A DNA stretch of 64,000 bases. It comes from Protopterus annectens. Taxonomy: Eukaryota > Chordata > Ceratodontiformes > Protopteridae. Location: positions 511,625,006 through 511,689,005 of the forward strand of contig NC_056745.1 in the NCBI RefSeq assembly GCF_019279795.1, given 5' to 3'. The notes under the pieces were generated by a model. It ran no database searches, was not told where the DNA came from, and saw only the letters and a program-made list of their open reading frames with translations. This document shows positions 11,000 through 20,853 of the stretch, piece after piece (within the stretch, counting starts at the first letter, position 1; each line of letters begins with the position of its first letter). The position numbers were made by a program, and so were the translations under genes.

Positions 11000-11187
11000 G
11001 CAAGAAAGACTGAGGAAAATGGCGTCGGCTGATGCCTTTATACCCGAAGAACTGCAGCTATGACGTCGGGTGAAGTGCGACACCAGCCGAGGCCAGACCC
11101 AGACTTTGGAATCCGGCCGACCGAAGGGCTGCCTGACGACAGGACAACCCATTTGTAAGGACTGCAGATGCATCCTTGAAGGACATC
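11000..11187 (-). repeat. Right terminal inverted repeat of A, with promoter
   Basis: Inverse of the left repeat, missing the outer 45-base extension and carrying its own tip, ending gaaggacat. Read on the minus strand it has tgacgtc near 11,062 and a gggtataaagg TATA-like box near 11,040, about 165 bases before the gag start, so it is the likely promoter. Confidence 0.85.
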
Positions 11188-12652
11188 AGGGTTTACAAAT
11201 AAAAAATATTTTTCACAATGGAGTAAGAATAAAAAGCAACACAATTTCGGCAACACAGCAATATGAACATAAGTTTTAGTATACCATTAAGATTTCTATG
11301 CAAACATGAGCTGTAGTATCTCATTTAGTTCCCAAGTATCCTCATTTACTAGTAGACAGAAGGGTGTTTCAAATTTAGTAAAGGAAGATAAAGAGGTTGC
11401 TGACATGAATAAAACTGCCAGTTACAAGAGGTAAAAGAAGGCAGTAAAGTGCTATGTTGAAAACAAGTAGAGGATAGTGCAGCAGAGTCAAATGTAGTAG
11501 GCTGATAGAGCACAGGCTGGAAACAGTATGAGGGGTGAGAGCAGTGACAGGACCAGTTGTTTAAGTATTCCTTGGTAGCTGCTTTGAATTGTTTTTGTTG
11601 TTTGAGGGACCTTATTTCTAATGGCAACTTGTTCCAATACATTGCAGGATGGTAGCTGTAGAGGTTGCATCCCATTCTGGTATTAGGTTCATGGATCTGC
11701 AAGTGGTCTAGATTTGAGCTGCATAAAGATCTAGTGGGAATATATTGGGAGATTAAAGAAGATAAGCTGGGGCAATAGTTAGGCTTGTACAGAATGGAGT
11801 GAATAATTTGGACCTGAGAGAGGAGTAGTAGATGAAGCAAATTCTAGCCAGTTTAGGTGTTTTAGTGAAAGACAGTGATGGGACTTGTACATTTGATGTG
11901 CTGCGAATCGGGCTTTGTTGTAGATTGATTCAAGTTTAGTAAGGAGAGAGGAGTTGAAATTTGTGAGGACTTGAGAGCTGTGCAGTAGGATTAATAGCAG
12001 GTAGACATGAGAAAGGGTTATTTTTGCATTGTTAGTGAGAACATTTTTATTTCTATAAAGGAGGCCCAGTTTTTGATGAGTCTTTTGGATGCAGTTGTTA
12101 ACATGCAAGTCAAACTTAAGCTGATTATCTATAATTACACCTAAGAGTTTTTTGCTTGATTCAACTTCAGTTGGGGTGTTAAGTGAAAGTATAGAGAAAG
12201 TAGGTTTCAGGTGATAGACATTCTTAGGTAAGAAAAGTAGGACTTTAGTTTTTTGGGAGTTTAAAATGAGCATATTATTAGAGAGCCAAGTTTCAACTGA
12301 GTTGGATGTCGGAGTGATAGAGATGAGTTCAGAGTGGGTATCAGTGATGGTGATGACTGTGGAGTCATCTTTATATTGCATCAGGGATGACTGGGGGCAG
12401 GAAGTATACAGTAGGTTTGTAAACATGTTCGAGAGTAACAGACAAAGAATAGAGCCTAGCGGAACCCCCATTCTCACAGGAAGAGACAGGGAAAGAACAG
12501 AGCGCCACCTCACTGACTGCAATCCATCAGTGAGGTAGCTGGAAAACCAGGTAACAGTAGCAGTCGAAAAGTTATAGTAGGTTAGTTTAGTCAATAGTAA
12601 AGAGTGACACAGTATCAAAGGCTTCTGAAAGGTCTAAGAAAAGGCAAGAAAA
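11188..12652 (-). mobile_element. LINE2, piece 3 (3' part)
   Basis: 3' third of a non-LTR retrotransposon. RT core motifs on the minus strand: LDLSEAFDTVS near 12,620 (motif A, Asp visible), WFSSYLTDGLQSV, GVPLGSILCLLL (motif B, normally GVPQG-LGPLLF), QYKDDSTVI (motif C, normally YADD) and ILNSQKTKVLLF. The thumb follows with LGVIIDNQLKFDLHV and KLESIYNKARFAAHQ. The longest open part is 11,779-12,618. Motif C has lost its Ala. It joins LINE2 piece 2 across DIRS B. The 3' end is near DIRS A, which may cut it. Placed in the CR1/L2/Rex-like clade by feel only. Confidence 0.8.
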
Positions 12653-12872
12653 AGTACAGTTGTGCACACTTACCATAAATGTAGATGTTAGAGTGTATTC
12701 ACTGTTGCAGTCATCACACTTGGGTTATATCCTGCCAGGGGTAGCCCTCAGTCGGTCCGAATACCAGAGGCTTAGTATTTCTGCGTCGGTTGCTGTCGCT
12801 CCAGGACTGACGTCAGGTCATCAGTGGTATAAAATCAGGCAGCCGACGCCATTACATTAGTTTTTCTTGCCC
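12653..12872 (+). repeat. Left terminal inverted repeat of B
   Basis: Pairs with 21,975-22,158 inverted: tgacgtca at about 12,809, then ggtataaaatc, then tttttcttgcc. The outer extension agtacagttgtgcacacttaccataaatgtag is shared only with the ICR. Confidence 0.9.
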
Positions 12873-13002
12873 CAAACGTCAGGAACCCCCAAATAGGGAG
12901 CTAGGTTATGGTGGAACACCACCCACCAGTAGAAAGTAAATACCAAAAATCCTTGTAGAGAGTGAGGAAGAGATCAGGGGGATGGAGGGTGGGAAACCAG
13001 GA

Positions 13003-13101
13003 ATGCAACAGTGAATAGACTCGAACATCTACATTTATGGTAAGCATACACAACTATACTATGTTCTTCGTGTTTCATTGTTGCAGTCATCATACTTGGG
13101 T
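13003..13101 (-). repeat. Internal complementary region of B
   Basis: Complement of the left tip (tctacatttatggtaag, then actatact) joined to the complement of the right tip (atgttcttcgtgtttca, then ttgcagtcatcatacttggg). The word gttcttcgtg matches B's own right tip (cacgaagaac), not the gttcatcgtg of the other subfamily. Confidence 0.88.
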
Positions 13102-14165
13102 TAATTCCCAAAGCTGAAGTAAAGGGTGGAGGGTGTCAAGAAGAGTTGGGGCTGAATAGTATGCCCTGCAAGACTGCAGTTGCAAAGCCTGCCCTGGATT
13201 GGGAAAAGAGAGGCTGGTGGTAATGCTTGGTGAAGGTATGAAATGCACTTCATGTTGCAGCCTCCAGGATGTCCCTGGTAGGGACCCCTCTGAGGAAAGC
13301 TGCAGAGGTGGAGGCTGCCCTTGTGGAATGTGTCCTGACCCCTTGTGGGATTGGTTTCCAGTGGTGTTCGTAACAGAAATGGATACAGCGTGCTATCCAT
13401 TTGGAAATGGTTTGTTTAGACATGACCTTGCCCTCTGCCCCTGCTTTCCTAAAGGGCTTAGTCCTATCCAGGTAGAATCTGAGCTGTCTGTGCACATCTA
13501 GAGAGAGTGCAGGATCCTTTCCCCCCTTATTTTGAGGCTTGTGGAAAAAGGTGGGCAAATGAATAGATTGGTTGAGAGCCACACTGAACACCACTTTAGG
13601 CATGAAGGTTGAGTTAGTCCTGAGGGAGACTGTGTCAGCATGAAAAATGATGAAAGGCTCCATAGCCATGAGTGCTTGTAGCTCTGAAACTCTTCTAGCT
13701 GAAGTGATGGCCAGAAGCAAGGCTGTTTTCCATGAGAGGAATTTTAACTCTGTTGAAGCTGCAGGATAAAAAGGGGTAGTGTGAGCTTTTCCAACACAAA
13801 ATTAAGGTCCCAAGCTGGGGTAGGAGCTCTTCTGGGTGGCCTTAAATTGTTTGCCCCTCTTAGGAACTGTTTGATGAGAGGGTGAGAAAAGAGAGGTGGC
13901 TCTGTGCTGTAATGAGCACAGTTGGCAGAGGCATGAATTTTAATAGAAGAGAAGGATAGGCCCCTGTGTGTGGTAGGTCTGCTAAGTAATCCAGGATGAG
14001 AGGTAGGGAGGGCTGTGCTGCATCAGCTCCCTTAGCCTGGATCCAGGTGCAATACGTTTTCCACTTGTCCGCATAGGATTTCCTAATGCTGGGGCGTCTG
14101 GCCTCACGTATAATGTCCAGGATTTGCTTGCTTAGGCTGGCAACTGGAAGAGAGGTCAGGGAATA
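13101..14165 (-). pseudogene. Tyrosine recombinase of B
   Basis: N-terminal part: IIREARRPSIRKSYADKWKTY. Catalytic part: TSARRVSELQALMA (Arg I), NSTFMPKVVFSVALNQ, KQTISKWIARCIHF and HSTRAASTSAA (HxxR box), then the RDILEAAT block. The last block, with WxSxHTFxKHY, is in another frame (about 13,240-13,200). Main open parts are 13,250-13,720 and 13,860-14,411. Two or three frameshifts; catalytic motifs otherwise kept. Confidence 0.85.
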
Positions 14166-14404
14166 AGCTAGGCTGCCAGGTTCAAGGTCTGCAATTATGG
14201 ATGCATGAATTCTCCATTCTGTTGGGTGAGGAGATTTGGGATCTGAGGTAGGTGCCATGGAGGCAGAGGTGACAGACTGAGCAGCAGTGGGTACCAGTGC
14301 TGGCATGGCCAGTCTGGGACAATCAAGATTGCTCTTGATTTTTCCTCCCTTATTTTGAGTAGTACCCTTGTGAGCAGAGGTAGAAGGGGAAATGCATAGA
14401 AGTT
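14165..14404 (-). pseudogene. Methyltransferase-like domain tail of B
   Basis: Only the end of the domain is left. The overlapping recombinase-frame reading (LDCPRLAMPALVPTAAQ) is in the open stretch, while the domain's own frame here gives the PDWP-QHWYPL step. The upstream part, with RNase H, is missing: at about 14,405 the sequence switches to a CR1 fragment. Confidence 0.6.
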
Positions 14405-15355
14405 TACCCATTCATAGGTAGGTACTAGGCTATAAGCCCAAGGGCCTAAGTAAGCCTAGCCAACAAGGTTCCATGGCTTACGCCACCCAAGAAAGTTAAA
14501 TTTCCTGTGCTCCTGTCGAGCAGAGCCACAGAAGTGATCCCAGGGGTGTATTTCCTATTTCAAGATTTTTCTTGAAGTGTGCTAATGAGGAACTTTGCTT
14601 GACATAGATGGGTAGCTTGTTCCAGAGTATAGGAAGTCTCTGGGACAGGAATCTAGCCCTCCAGCATGTCCTGTTTAATGTGGTGACAAGGTTTAGGTCC
14701 CTAGAGCATGTAGCTTGGAGGGATTGGGATTTCTTAAGGTGTAGCATGTCCAACAGCTCTGGGTTTAACATAGCTTTATATGTTAGGCAAAGATCTCCTC
14801 GGAGTAGGTGATATGCTACAGAGTAAAGCTGGAGTTTTTTGAGACGGTCAATGTAGGGCATCTGTCTGAGGCCAGTAATCCTCTTTGTGAGGTACTTCTG
14901 TGGCATTTCCAGCTGCTGCAGAGGTCATGTGAGGTACATTCCAAAAGGGGCGTTGTACTCTATAATGGGTCTAATGAGTGCCGAGTAGAGGGGAACAAAG
15001 GCCTCTTTTCCTGGATGAGAACCCTTTTGTGATGAGGTGTGCCACATAGAAGGATTTCCTGACTACTGTAGCAATGTGATTATAAAAAGGAGAGACTGTC
15101 CACCTGGGTCCCAAGGTCTCTCATCACACATTCGGCATGAAGTAGATTGCTGTTTATCTGGTAAGTTCATGGGTACAGAGTTTTTACCAAAGGGAATGAC
15201 AATGCACTTTTTGCCATTGAGCTTGAGGCCATGCCTCTGACACAAGGCATCTGTCTCAGTGAGACTCTTCTGTAGGATGTCCACACCATTTGGAGGGACT
15301 CTACTATGGTTCCTAGTTTGCAGTCATCTGCGAACTTCGTTAGCCAGAGCCCTCC
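14405..15355 (-). mobile_element. CR1-like LINE, 5'-truncated, inside B
   Basis: Minus-strand fragment of the same LINE family as 36,545-40,012. It begins in the RT with LWLTKFADDCKLG (motif C, FADD intact, near 15,350), then GLKLNGKKCIVIPFG, and, after some decay, LTKRITGLRQM, QLYSVAYHLLRGDLCLTYKA and FLSQRLPILWNKLPIYVKQS (14,496-14,906). The 3' end is close to tagtacctacctatgaatg at 14,440-14,410. Fits ordinary truncated target-primed insertion. About 1.2 kb of B is missing at the same spot. Confidence 0.85.
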
Positions 15356-16200
15356 CCGGAATACAATATTTTGAGTGGGGACCAGACTGGATTTCTTTTC
15401 GTTTATAGTGTACCACACAGAGAGGTCAGTAGGTCCTTTACAAAGGTCAGGTGCTGTAACAGCTTTTCCTGACTGTCTGCCTGAATCAAGCAGTCTAAGT
15501 AGGGGTAAATTTGAACATTCCTTTGTCTGCAAAAAGCAATAGCAGGAGCCAGGCATTTTGTGAAAACTCTGGGAGCAGTGGATAAGGCAAAGGAAAGCGC
15601 AGAGAACTGAAAGTGCATAGATCCTGCCCTGAAACGTAGATATTTCTTGCAAAAATCTCTGATTGGTATCTGTAGATAGGCCTATTTTAGGTCTAGGGTG
15701 GCTAACCAAGCATCCTTGGATAGCATAGGACGAAGCTGCTGGCGGGTGAGCATTTTGAATTTTGGTATCACCAGGAAGGAGTTTAGAATTGATAGAGGAT
15801 TGGGCACCAGGTGCCCTGTTTTCTGGGTACCAAGAAAAGCCTGGTATAGAAACCTTGGCCTATCTGGTTTGCAGGAACAGACTGTATTTCCCTCATGGAG
15901 AGCAGGGAATGGACTTGGTTATGGGCCTCTGCCCACTGGCTTGGAGGAAGATCTGGGGAACCCTTTTGGGGTTGGCAGTGTGTGGAAATAAAATTTGTAT
16001 CCCTGGGACACTATGTTGAGTACCCATTGGTCAGTGGTGATGGAAGCCCAGTTTTTTGAATGAAAGGAGAGTTTTCATCCTATGGGGCATAAGTAGGTGG
16101 GCAGAGGTAAGGGATGGAGTTGTAAAGTCATTGCAAGTTCTTTTCATAAGGGGGTGGCTTAGCACTCACTGGTTTTGAAGTGGAGGAACTCCACTGGTTA
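15356..16200 (-). pseudogene. RT of B
   Basis: Reverse transcriptase remnant. Visible parts: QFSALSFALSTAPRVFTKCL, IQIYPYLDCLIQAD-type motif C near 15,500, where one Asp codon of YLDD is missing (read as YLDC), and YTINEKKSSLVPTQNIVF, which runs into the CR1 fragment. The fingers, with LNSFLV-type and FKMLT-type steps, are in other frames up to 16,110. The missing Asp would by itself destroy polymerase activity. Confidence 0.75.
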
Positions 16201-16955
16201 GACCTCTGCATTCCCTGGGACTGCTGTCGGGGGGCGGGGTCTGCTTCCCCTAGGTCTAGTCTGAGTTGGCCTTGAGGGGGCTGGAAAGTCTCAGTGCTTG
16301 GAGGGGCAATCCCAAATGAACCTCGAAAGCTGGACTTGCAAGAAGTCTGTCCGCACAGATTTAGCTTTTTCTTCCATCTTTAAGACCTCTTCTGCCTTGG
16401 TGCCAAACAAATTGTCTTTGTGCAATGGTGCATCCAATAGTTTTGATTTGACATGGTCTGTTCCTTAAGCCAAGCATGCCTTCTAAGTACAGAATCTGTG
16501 ACTGCTGCCCTGCAGGACTCTTCTAGGGCGTTAAAGCCACATTGCAAGGTGTGCTTAGTAACTTGGTTTGCAGAACGCATAAGCTCCTGTAATTCTGTAT
16601 TTTCTGCATAAGCTGGAAAGGTAGACAATTTTTGTTTAAGGAGTTCCATTTTATGTTGCTGGTATTTCAGCATGTGGAACTGACAATTTAGTGCTCTAAT
16701 GGCAAGAATTGCAGAGGTGTATACTTTTTTACCCCATCTGTCTAAAGCTCGGGATTCCCTGTCCGAAGGGGTGGGAATTTTGGCTATGGTGGCTTTTGTT
16801 CCTTTAGGTCCCTGGGAGAGGACTTCTGGGTCCGCAGTAGGATTTTTGAAAATAAATTTGTGAGAGTCATTGACTCTAATACCTGTCAGGTTTCCTGGGA
16901 GCAGGTGGTAGGGTGTTAGGAGTTAAGCTAGATTCCATGAAAACATCATCCACAA
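16200..16955 (-). pseudogene. Gag of B, C-terminal piece
   Basis: Contains MLKYQQHKMELLKQKLS, ANQVTKHTLQCGFNALEESC and LRRHAWLKEQTM in 16,380-16,673, then further upstream the DSRALDRWGKKVYTSA and FKNPTADPE steps. The piece stops at 16,955, where DIRS C begins, and resumes at 20,854. There is a one-base loss after WLKEQTM. Confidence 0.75.
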
Positions 16956-17169
16956 AGTACAGTTTTGTACCTATCATAAATGTAGATGTTCGAGTGCTAA
17001 TACAGCTGCAGTCATAACAGATGGGGTTTTCCTGCCGTCAGGCGGGCCCTCGGTCGGCCGAATTCCAAAGTCTAGGTCCGGCATCGGTTGTCGTCGCTTC
17101 CTCCCTGACGTCAGTGCGACAGGGGTATAAAAGAACCAGCCGACGCCATTTTCTTCAGTTTTTCTTGCC
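16956..17169 (+). repeat. Left terminal inverted repeat of C
   Basis: Pairs with 20,672-20,853: taacagatggggttttcctgcc, gtcggccgaattcc, cgtcgcttcctccctgacgtc and tttttcttgcc. Outer extension of about 35 bases unique to this side. Confidence 0.92.
17106..17132 (+). promoter_or_regulatory. CRE-like palindrome and TATA box in left repeat of C
   Basis: TGACGTCA at 17,106-17,113 and tataaaa at 17,126-17,132. The same pair is in the right repeat of C on the minus strand (20,727-20,734 and about 20,714-20,707). The left one points into the element against the genes. Confidence 0.6.
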
Positions 17170-17351
17170 CCAGATGTCAGGTGCCCCCAAAAGGAAGGCA
17201 ATACATAAATTTATGTAATAATGCAATGCAATATAATCAAAAAACAGTAGTTGCAAGCAAATACACCATAAATGAATACCCCAATCAGGTTGTATGAGGA
17301 GGTGTTAGCCATTAGGCCTGTCCCAAGAGGGGAAGGAGGGAGGGAAACCTG

Positions 17352-17445
17352 GACTGCAGCTGTATTAGCACTCGAACATCTACATTTATGGTAGGTACAA
17401 AACTGTACTATGTTCATCGTGCATACAGCTGCAGTCAAAACAGAT
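17352..17445 (-). repeat. Internal complementary region of C
   Basis: Complement of the left tip (gctgtattagcactcgaacatc to aactgtact) joined to the complement of the right tip (atgttcatcgtgcatacagctgcagtc). The words tattagcac and gcatacagctg are found only at C's own tips. Confidence 0.92.
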
Positions 17446-17482
17446 GGGTAGAATCCCAAAGCTAAAAAAGGGGTGGTAGGCA

Positions 17483-18520
17483 CTAGGTGGAACTAGGAGG
17501 AGCCAGGATGCCCTGCAAGACTGCAGTGGCAAAGCCCGCTCTAGATTTGGAGTATAATGGTAAGTGATAGTGCTTGGAGAAGGTATGTACAGAACTCCAA
17601 GTGGCTGCTTCCAAAATATCTTTGGTAGGAACCCCCCTTAGGAAAGCTGAAGAGGCAGCTGTGGCCCTTGTGGAGTGAAATCTGATGCCTGCAGGTACAG
17701 TTTTACCATGAAAAGAGTAACAAAAGCGTATGCAGTGGGCTATCCATTTTGAGATTGTCTGTTTGGAAATTGGCTTCCCTTGAGCTCCTGTAGCATAGGA
17801 CACAGAGTTGCTCAGATTTTCTGAAAGGCTTTGTTCTGTCCAAATAATAACGCAGCTGTCTGTGGATGTCCAAGGAATGTAGTAGGTCTCTCCCCTTTGT
17901 TTTGAGGATTAGGGTAAAAGGTAGGTAAGTGGATAGCCTGATTCAAAGCTACCCTGGATACTACCTTTGGCATAAAGGACGGATTGGTTCGTAAGGAAAC
18001 TCTGTCCTGATGGTAAATGATGAAAGGCTGCACAGCCATGAGGGCTTATAGTTCCGATACCCTGCGAGCTGAGGTGATAGCCAGAAGGAAGGCTGTTTTC
18101 CAGGACAAATATTGCAGTTCTGTTGAGGCAGCTGGCTCAAAAGGAGGCAAGGTCAGTTTTTCTAGAATTAAATTGAGGTCCCAAGCAGGTACTGGTTGTT
18201 TCCTTGGGGGTTTTATATTCTTAGCCCCTCTGAGGAACTGTCTTAAGAGGGGGTGAGAGAATAAAGGAGGATCAGTGTTGTATTCTGCAGAAATGGCTGA
18301 GGCATGGATTTTGATGGAGGAGAATGAAAGTCCACTGCTTAGCATCTCAGCTAGGTACTGTAATATTTTAGGTAAATTCAGTATTCCAGGATTTTGAACC
18401 CCTTTCCTCATTCCAGGCACAAAACCGTTTCCATTTTGCAGAGTAAGCTTTTCTAGTAGAAGGCCTTCTGGCCACCAAAATGACATCCTGCACCTCCTTG
18501 GAGAGTAGGGTCTGTTGTGA
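17483..18520 (-). pseudogene. Tyrosine recombinase of C
   Basis: N-terminal core: ILVARRPSTRKAYSAKWKRF, SIKIHASAISAEYNTD and LRQFLRGAKNIKPP. Catalytic part: TSARRVSEL (Arg I, near 18,060), SFMPKVVSRVALNQ, KQTISKWIAHCIRF, HSTRATAASSAFLRG (HxxR) and WSSVHTFSKHYHLPLYS (Tyr). The open catalytic part is 17,483-17,803, and 18,046-18,486 is open for the core. Breaks are at about 17,810, 18,045 and 18,430. All catalytic residues are visible. Confidence 0.87.
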
Positions 18521-18522
18521 AG

Positions 18523-18960
18523 TTAAGGAATCTTCCAGGCAGCCAGATTGAGTGTTTTCAGGTGACTGTGAAGAGTTTTGAAGTTGTGCTGAGTCAGAAG
18601 AGGCGGCATTAGAGGTAGGATCCATGGTGGGGAATGCGTCAGGCTCCTCAGGAGTGGGTACCAGTGTTGTCTTGGCCAGTCTGGAGCAATGAGAATCATC
18701 TTTGGTCTGTCTGCTCTGGTTTTTAATAGAACTTTGGGCAGCAGAGGAAGAGGTGGAAAGGCATAAACTGTCATTGTTGTCCAACTGAAAGAGTGCGTCC
18801 ACTCTCCAGGCCTGTGGATGAAAGGTCCTTGAGCAGAATTTTGCCAATTGGTGATTTCTGTGGGAGGCAAAGAGATCTATGTCTGGCCTTCCCCATGCTT
18901 GAATTATCTCTAAAAACTTGAGGATGCAACTTCCATTCGTGTGGATCTGTCATATTTCTG
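18523..18960 (-). pseudogene. Methyltransferase-like domain of C
   Basis: Open in 18,523-18,870 with YAFPPLPLLPKVLLKTR, KMILIAPDWPRQHWYPLL and a Ser/Thr-rich tail. Another frame over the same bases (18,368-18,847) is also open and leads into the recombinase, so the two genes overlap. The DLFAS step is upstream near 18,880. The FPPL motif replaces the usual NPPY, so it may be a structural relic of a DAM-type domain. Confidence 0.7.
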
Positions 18961-18961
18961 C

Positions 18962-19711
18962 TTAGGTTGTCTGCCAGCGTGTTTTCCTTGCCTGGCAAGT
19001 ACTGTGCTTGAAGTTCGATTTGTAATTCCAGAGCCATGTTCCAAAGAGACATGGCCAGCCTGCATAGGGGGTATGAATGGGTTCCTCCCTGTTTATGTAC
19101 CACATTACTGTGGTGTTGTCTGTCCTTATCAATAGCTGACCTGGATGCAGAAGGTTTTTGAAAGCTATAATAGCATTTATTACTGCTAGCATTTCCTTTT
19201 GATTGATGTGTAGGTGCTTTTCTTTTAGGGACCATTTGCCCTGAATGCACCGATCTGTCATGTGCGCCCCCCAGGCGTAGTCCGAGGCGTCTGTTGTGAT
19301 GACTTGATTTGCTTGAGGCTTGCAGAATGGGAGACCTGTGTTTCTTTGGCATGCTTGAGCCCACCACAGAAATTCCTTTTGAAGACATGGAATCAGTGGT
19401 ATTATTGTTTCCAAACTGTGGCTGTGTTGAGACCATACGTTTTTCAGGTACCATTCTGGGTCAGCCGTATGGCTTTTGTATAGGAATTGGTGTAAGTCAG
19501 GAACCCGGTAATAGCTGTCAGGCTTGACTGGGGCTGGAGTTAAAGAGTCTGGGTTAAGGCAGGCCTCCGAATACACATCATCTAGAATGTCTAAGACAGG
19601 AGGTATAGCCAGAGGCCTGTGCTGAGGGAGCAAGAGAAAATCCCTAAGCCTTTTCTTGGAGTCTGAGTACTCTTGGCCTTCCCAGTGGAAGTGTTCCCTC
19701 AAGGTATGCAA
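18962..19711 (-). pseudogene. Gag fused to RNase H in C
   Basis: A 249-codon open frame joins Gag directly to RNase H. The Gag part reads MHTLREHFHWEGQEY, LPQHRPLAIPPVL, YYRVPDLHQFLYKSHTADPE. At about 19,452 it passes straight into WYLKNVWSQHSHSLE, the link after RT, and then TTDASDYAWGAHM, INQKEMLAV, RTDNTTVMWYI, giving the first three acidic residues of RNase H. The RT and the Gag C-terminus are deleted. The break lies at a shared attctgggtcag-like word, so a deletion between short matches is likely. The in-frame join is probably chance. Confidence 0.85.
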
Positions 19712-20540
19712 GGTTTCCCCGAAAGAGTAATCCTCAGGGGGGAGACAGAGGGAATGGACTCCTCTGCATCAGAATCTTCAAAAGGGGAGTATGAATGTTC
19801 CTGGTCATCAGAATGTTCTGAAATAATGGAGGCCTGGTCCGAGGAGGGGGATTCTTCCTCCACTCTGGGCCTTTTGTCCGGGGAGGGTTGAGAACCCCTG
19901 ATAAGAGTAATCAAATCCTCAGCCATTTTGAGCATCTGCTTTTTAGGCATGGGGCCTTGAGAAGGGCCCTGTGGAGCTTGTCTTTTAGTATGCATGGCTG
20001 CTTTAGACTTAGTGACAGCCTTGATGGAAAAAGAGGAGGAAGGCCTGAAGACACCTTGAGAGGTGGCAGACCTGTCCAAACTCGGAGTTTCACCGCCAAG
20101 AGTGGCTTCAGTATCTGTAGTCGGGGTGTGGGCCGAACAGCCTGCGACCTCGGGCACAGTAGACACCGCCAATGAAGTGTCGTCAGTAGTCAGGGGCTGC
20201 GTAGGCGCCTCACTGAGAACCGGACCACCTGTAGTCGGCTTTGGCGTGGTGTTGGTAGAAGCCGCGGACCTCGTATGTCGGTCCTTATCTTTGCGTCTTT
20301 TACTCAATACTGGAGTCGGAGTATCCGACGACATAATGTAATTAAAAAATTTTTTTTTTTGCCAAAAAAGTGTTGGGCGAACTCCGCCCGACGCTTAATA
20401 GTGCGTCTGTTGAATGTAGCACAAAAACGACAGGCCGAGACGTCGTGGTCTGGGCCTAAGCAAGGAATGCAGAGGGAATGAAAATCCTTATGAGGTATTT
20501 GCTTCCCACATGAAATGCAATTATTAACTTTGTCTGACAT
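19699..20540 (-). pseudogene. Gag of C, N-terminal part
   Basis: Starts at 20,540 with MSDKVNNCISCGKQIPHKDF and then CIPCLGPDHDVSACRFC, a dense Cys/His head open to 20,304. In a second frame (19,699-20,334) it goes on with KRRKDKDRHTRSA, a Thr/Pro-rich part, MPKKQMLKMAEDLITLIRG, DKRPRVEEE and an acidic Ser-rich end. One frameshift near 20,330 at a T/A-run. The head is the best-preserved candidate zinc-binding part in B and C. Confidence 0.75.
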
Positions 20541-20671
20541 CGGTCTGAGGCAAGAAAAGTTTCCCCAACGGGGTACTTAGCTTTCAAGAAGACTTCAGTT
20601 GAAAACTATTCGTAATCTCAGGAGCTGGCCGACCGGCACTTGCGAACTGCTTCTGCTTCGGGCACCGCGCG

Positions 20672-20853
20672 GCAAGAAAGACTGAAGAAAATGGTGTCGG
20701 TTGGTTCTTTTATACCCCTGTCGCACTGACGTCAGGGAGGAAGCGACGACAACCGACGCCGGACCTAGACTTTGGAATTCAGCCGACCGTGGACCCGCCT
20801 GACGGCAGGAAAACCCCATCTGTTATGACTGCAGCTGTATGCACGATGAACAT
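20672..20853 (-). repeat. Right terminal inverted repeat of C, with promoter
   Basis: Inverse of the left repeat. TGACGTCA at 20,727-20,734 and a gggtataaaag box ending near 20,707 face gag. The tip reads tatgcacgatgaacat. Confidence 0.9.

Larger units (their letters stand above)
5596..11187 (-). mobile_element. DIRS element A
   Basis: About 5.6 kb copy with both inverted terminal repeats, the ICR and all domains in order on the minus strand: Gag, RT, RNase H, methyltransferase-like, YR. The left tip is agtacagttttgtacctacc and the right tip ends gaaggacat. The left flank ends in gaa. No flanking target-site duplication is seen, in line with recombinase integration. The genes carry several frameshifts and stops, so the copy is dead but fairly young. 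It lies between a PLE tail (left) and the 3' end of LINE2 (right). Confidence 0.9.
16956..20853 (-). mobile_element. DIRS element C, nested in gag of B
   Basis: Copy of 3.9 kb with both terminal repeats and the ICR. Shorter than A or D because the gag C-terminus and the whole RT are deleted at about 19,452. The left tip is agtacagttttgtacctatc after a flank ending caa; the right tip is gatgaacat before catctagg. Both flanks read as one gag of B, with no duplication. It shares its end type (gttttgtacctacc) with A and D. Confidence 0.92.

Noticed and set aside
11349-11840. 163-codon minus-strand frame as a separate gene
   Set aside because: It continues the LINE2 RT thumb region in another frame after a break (YNKAR to PNTRMGCNLYSYHPAMYWNKL).
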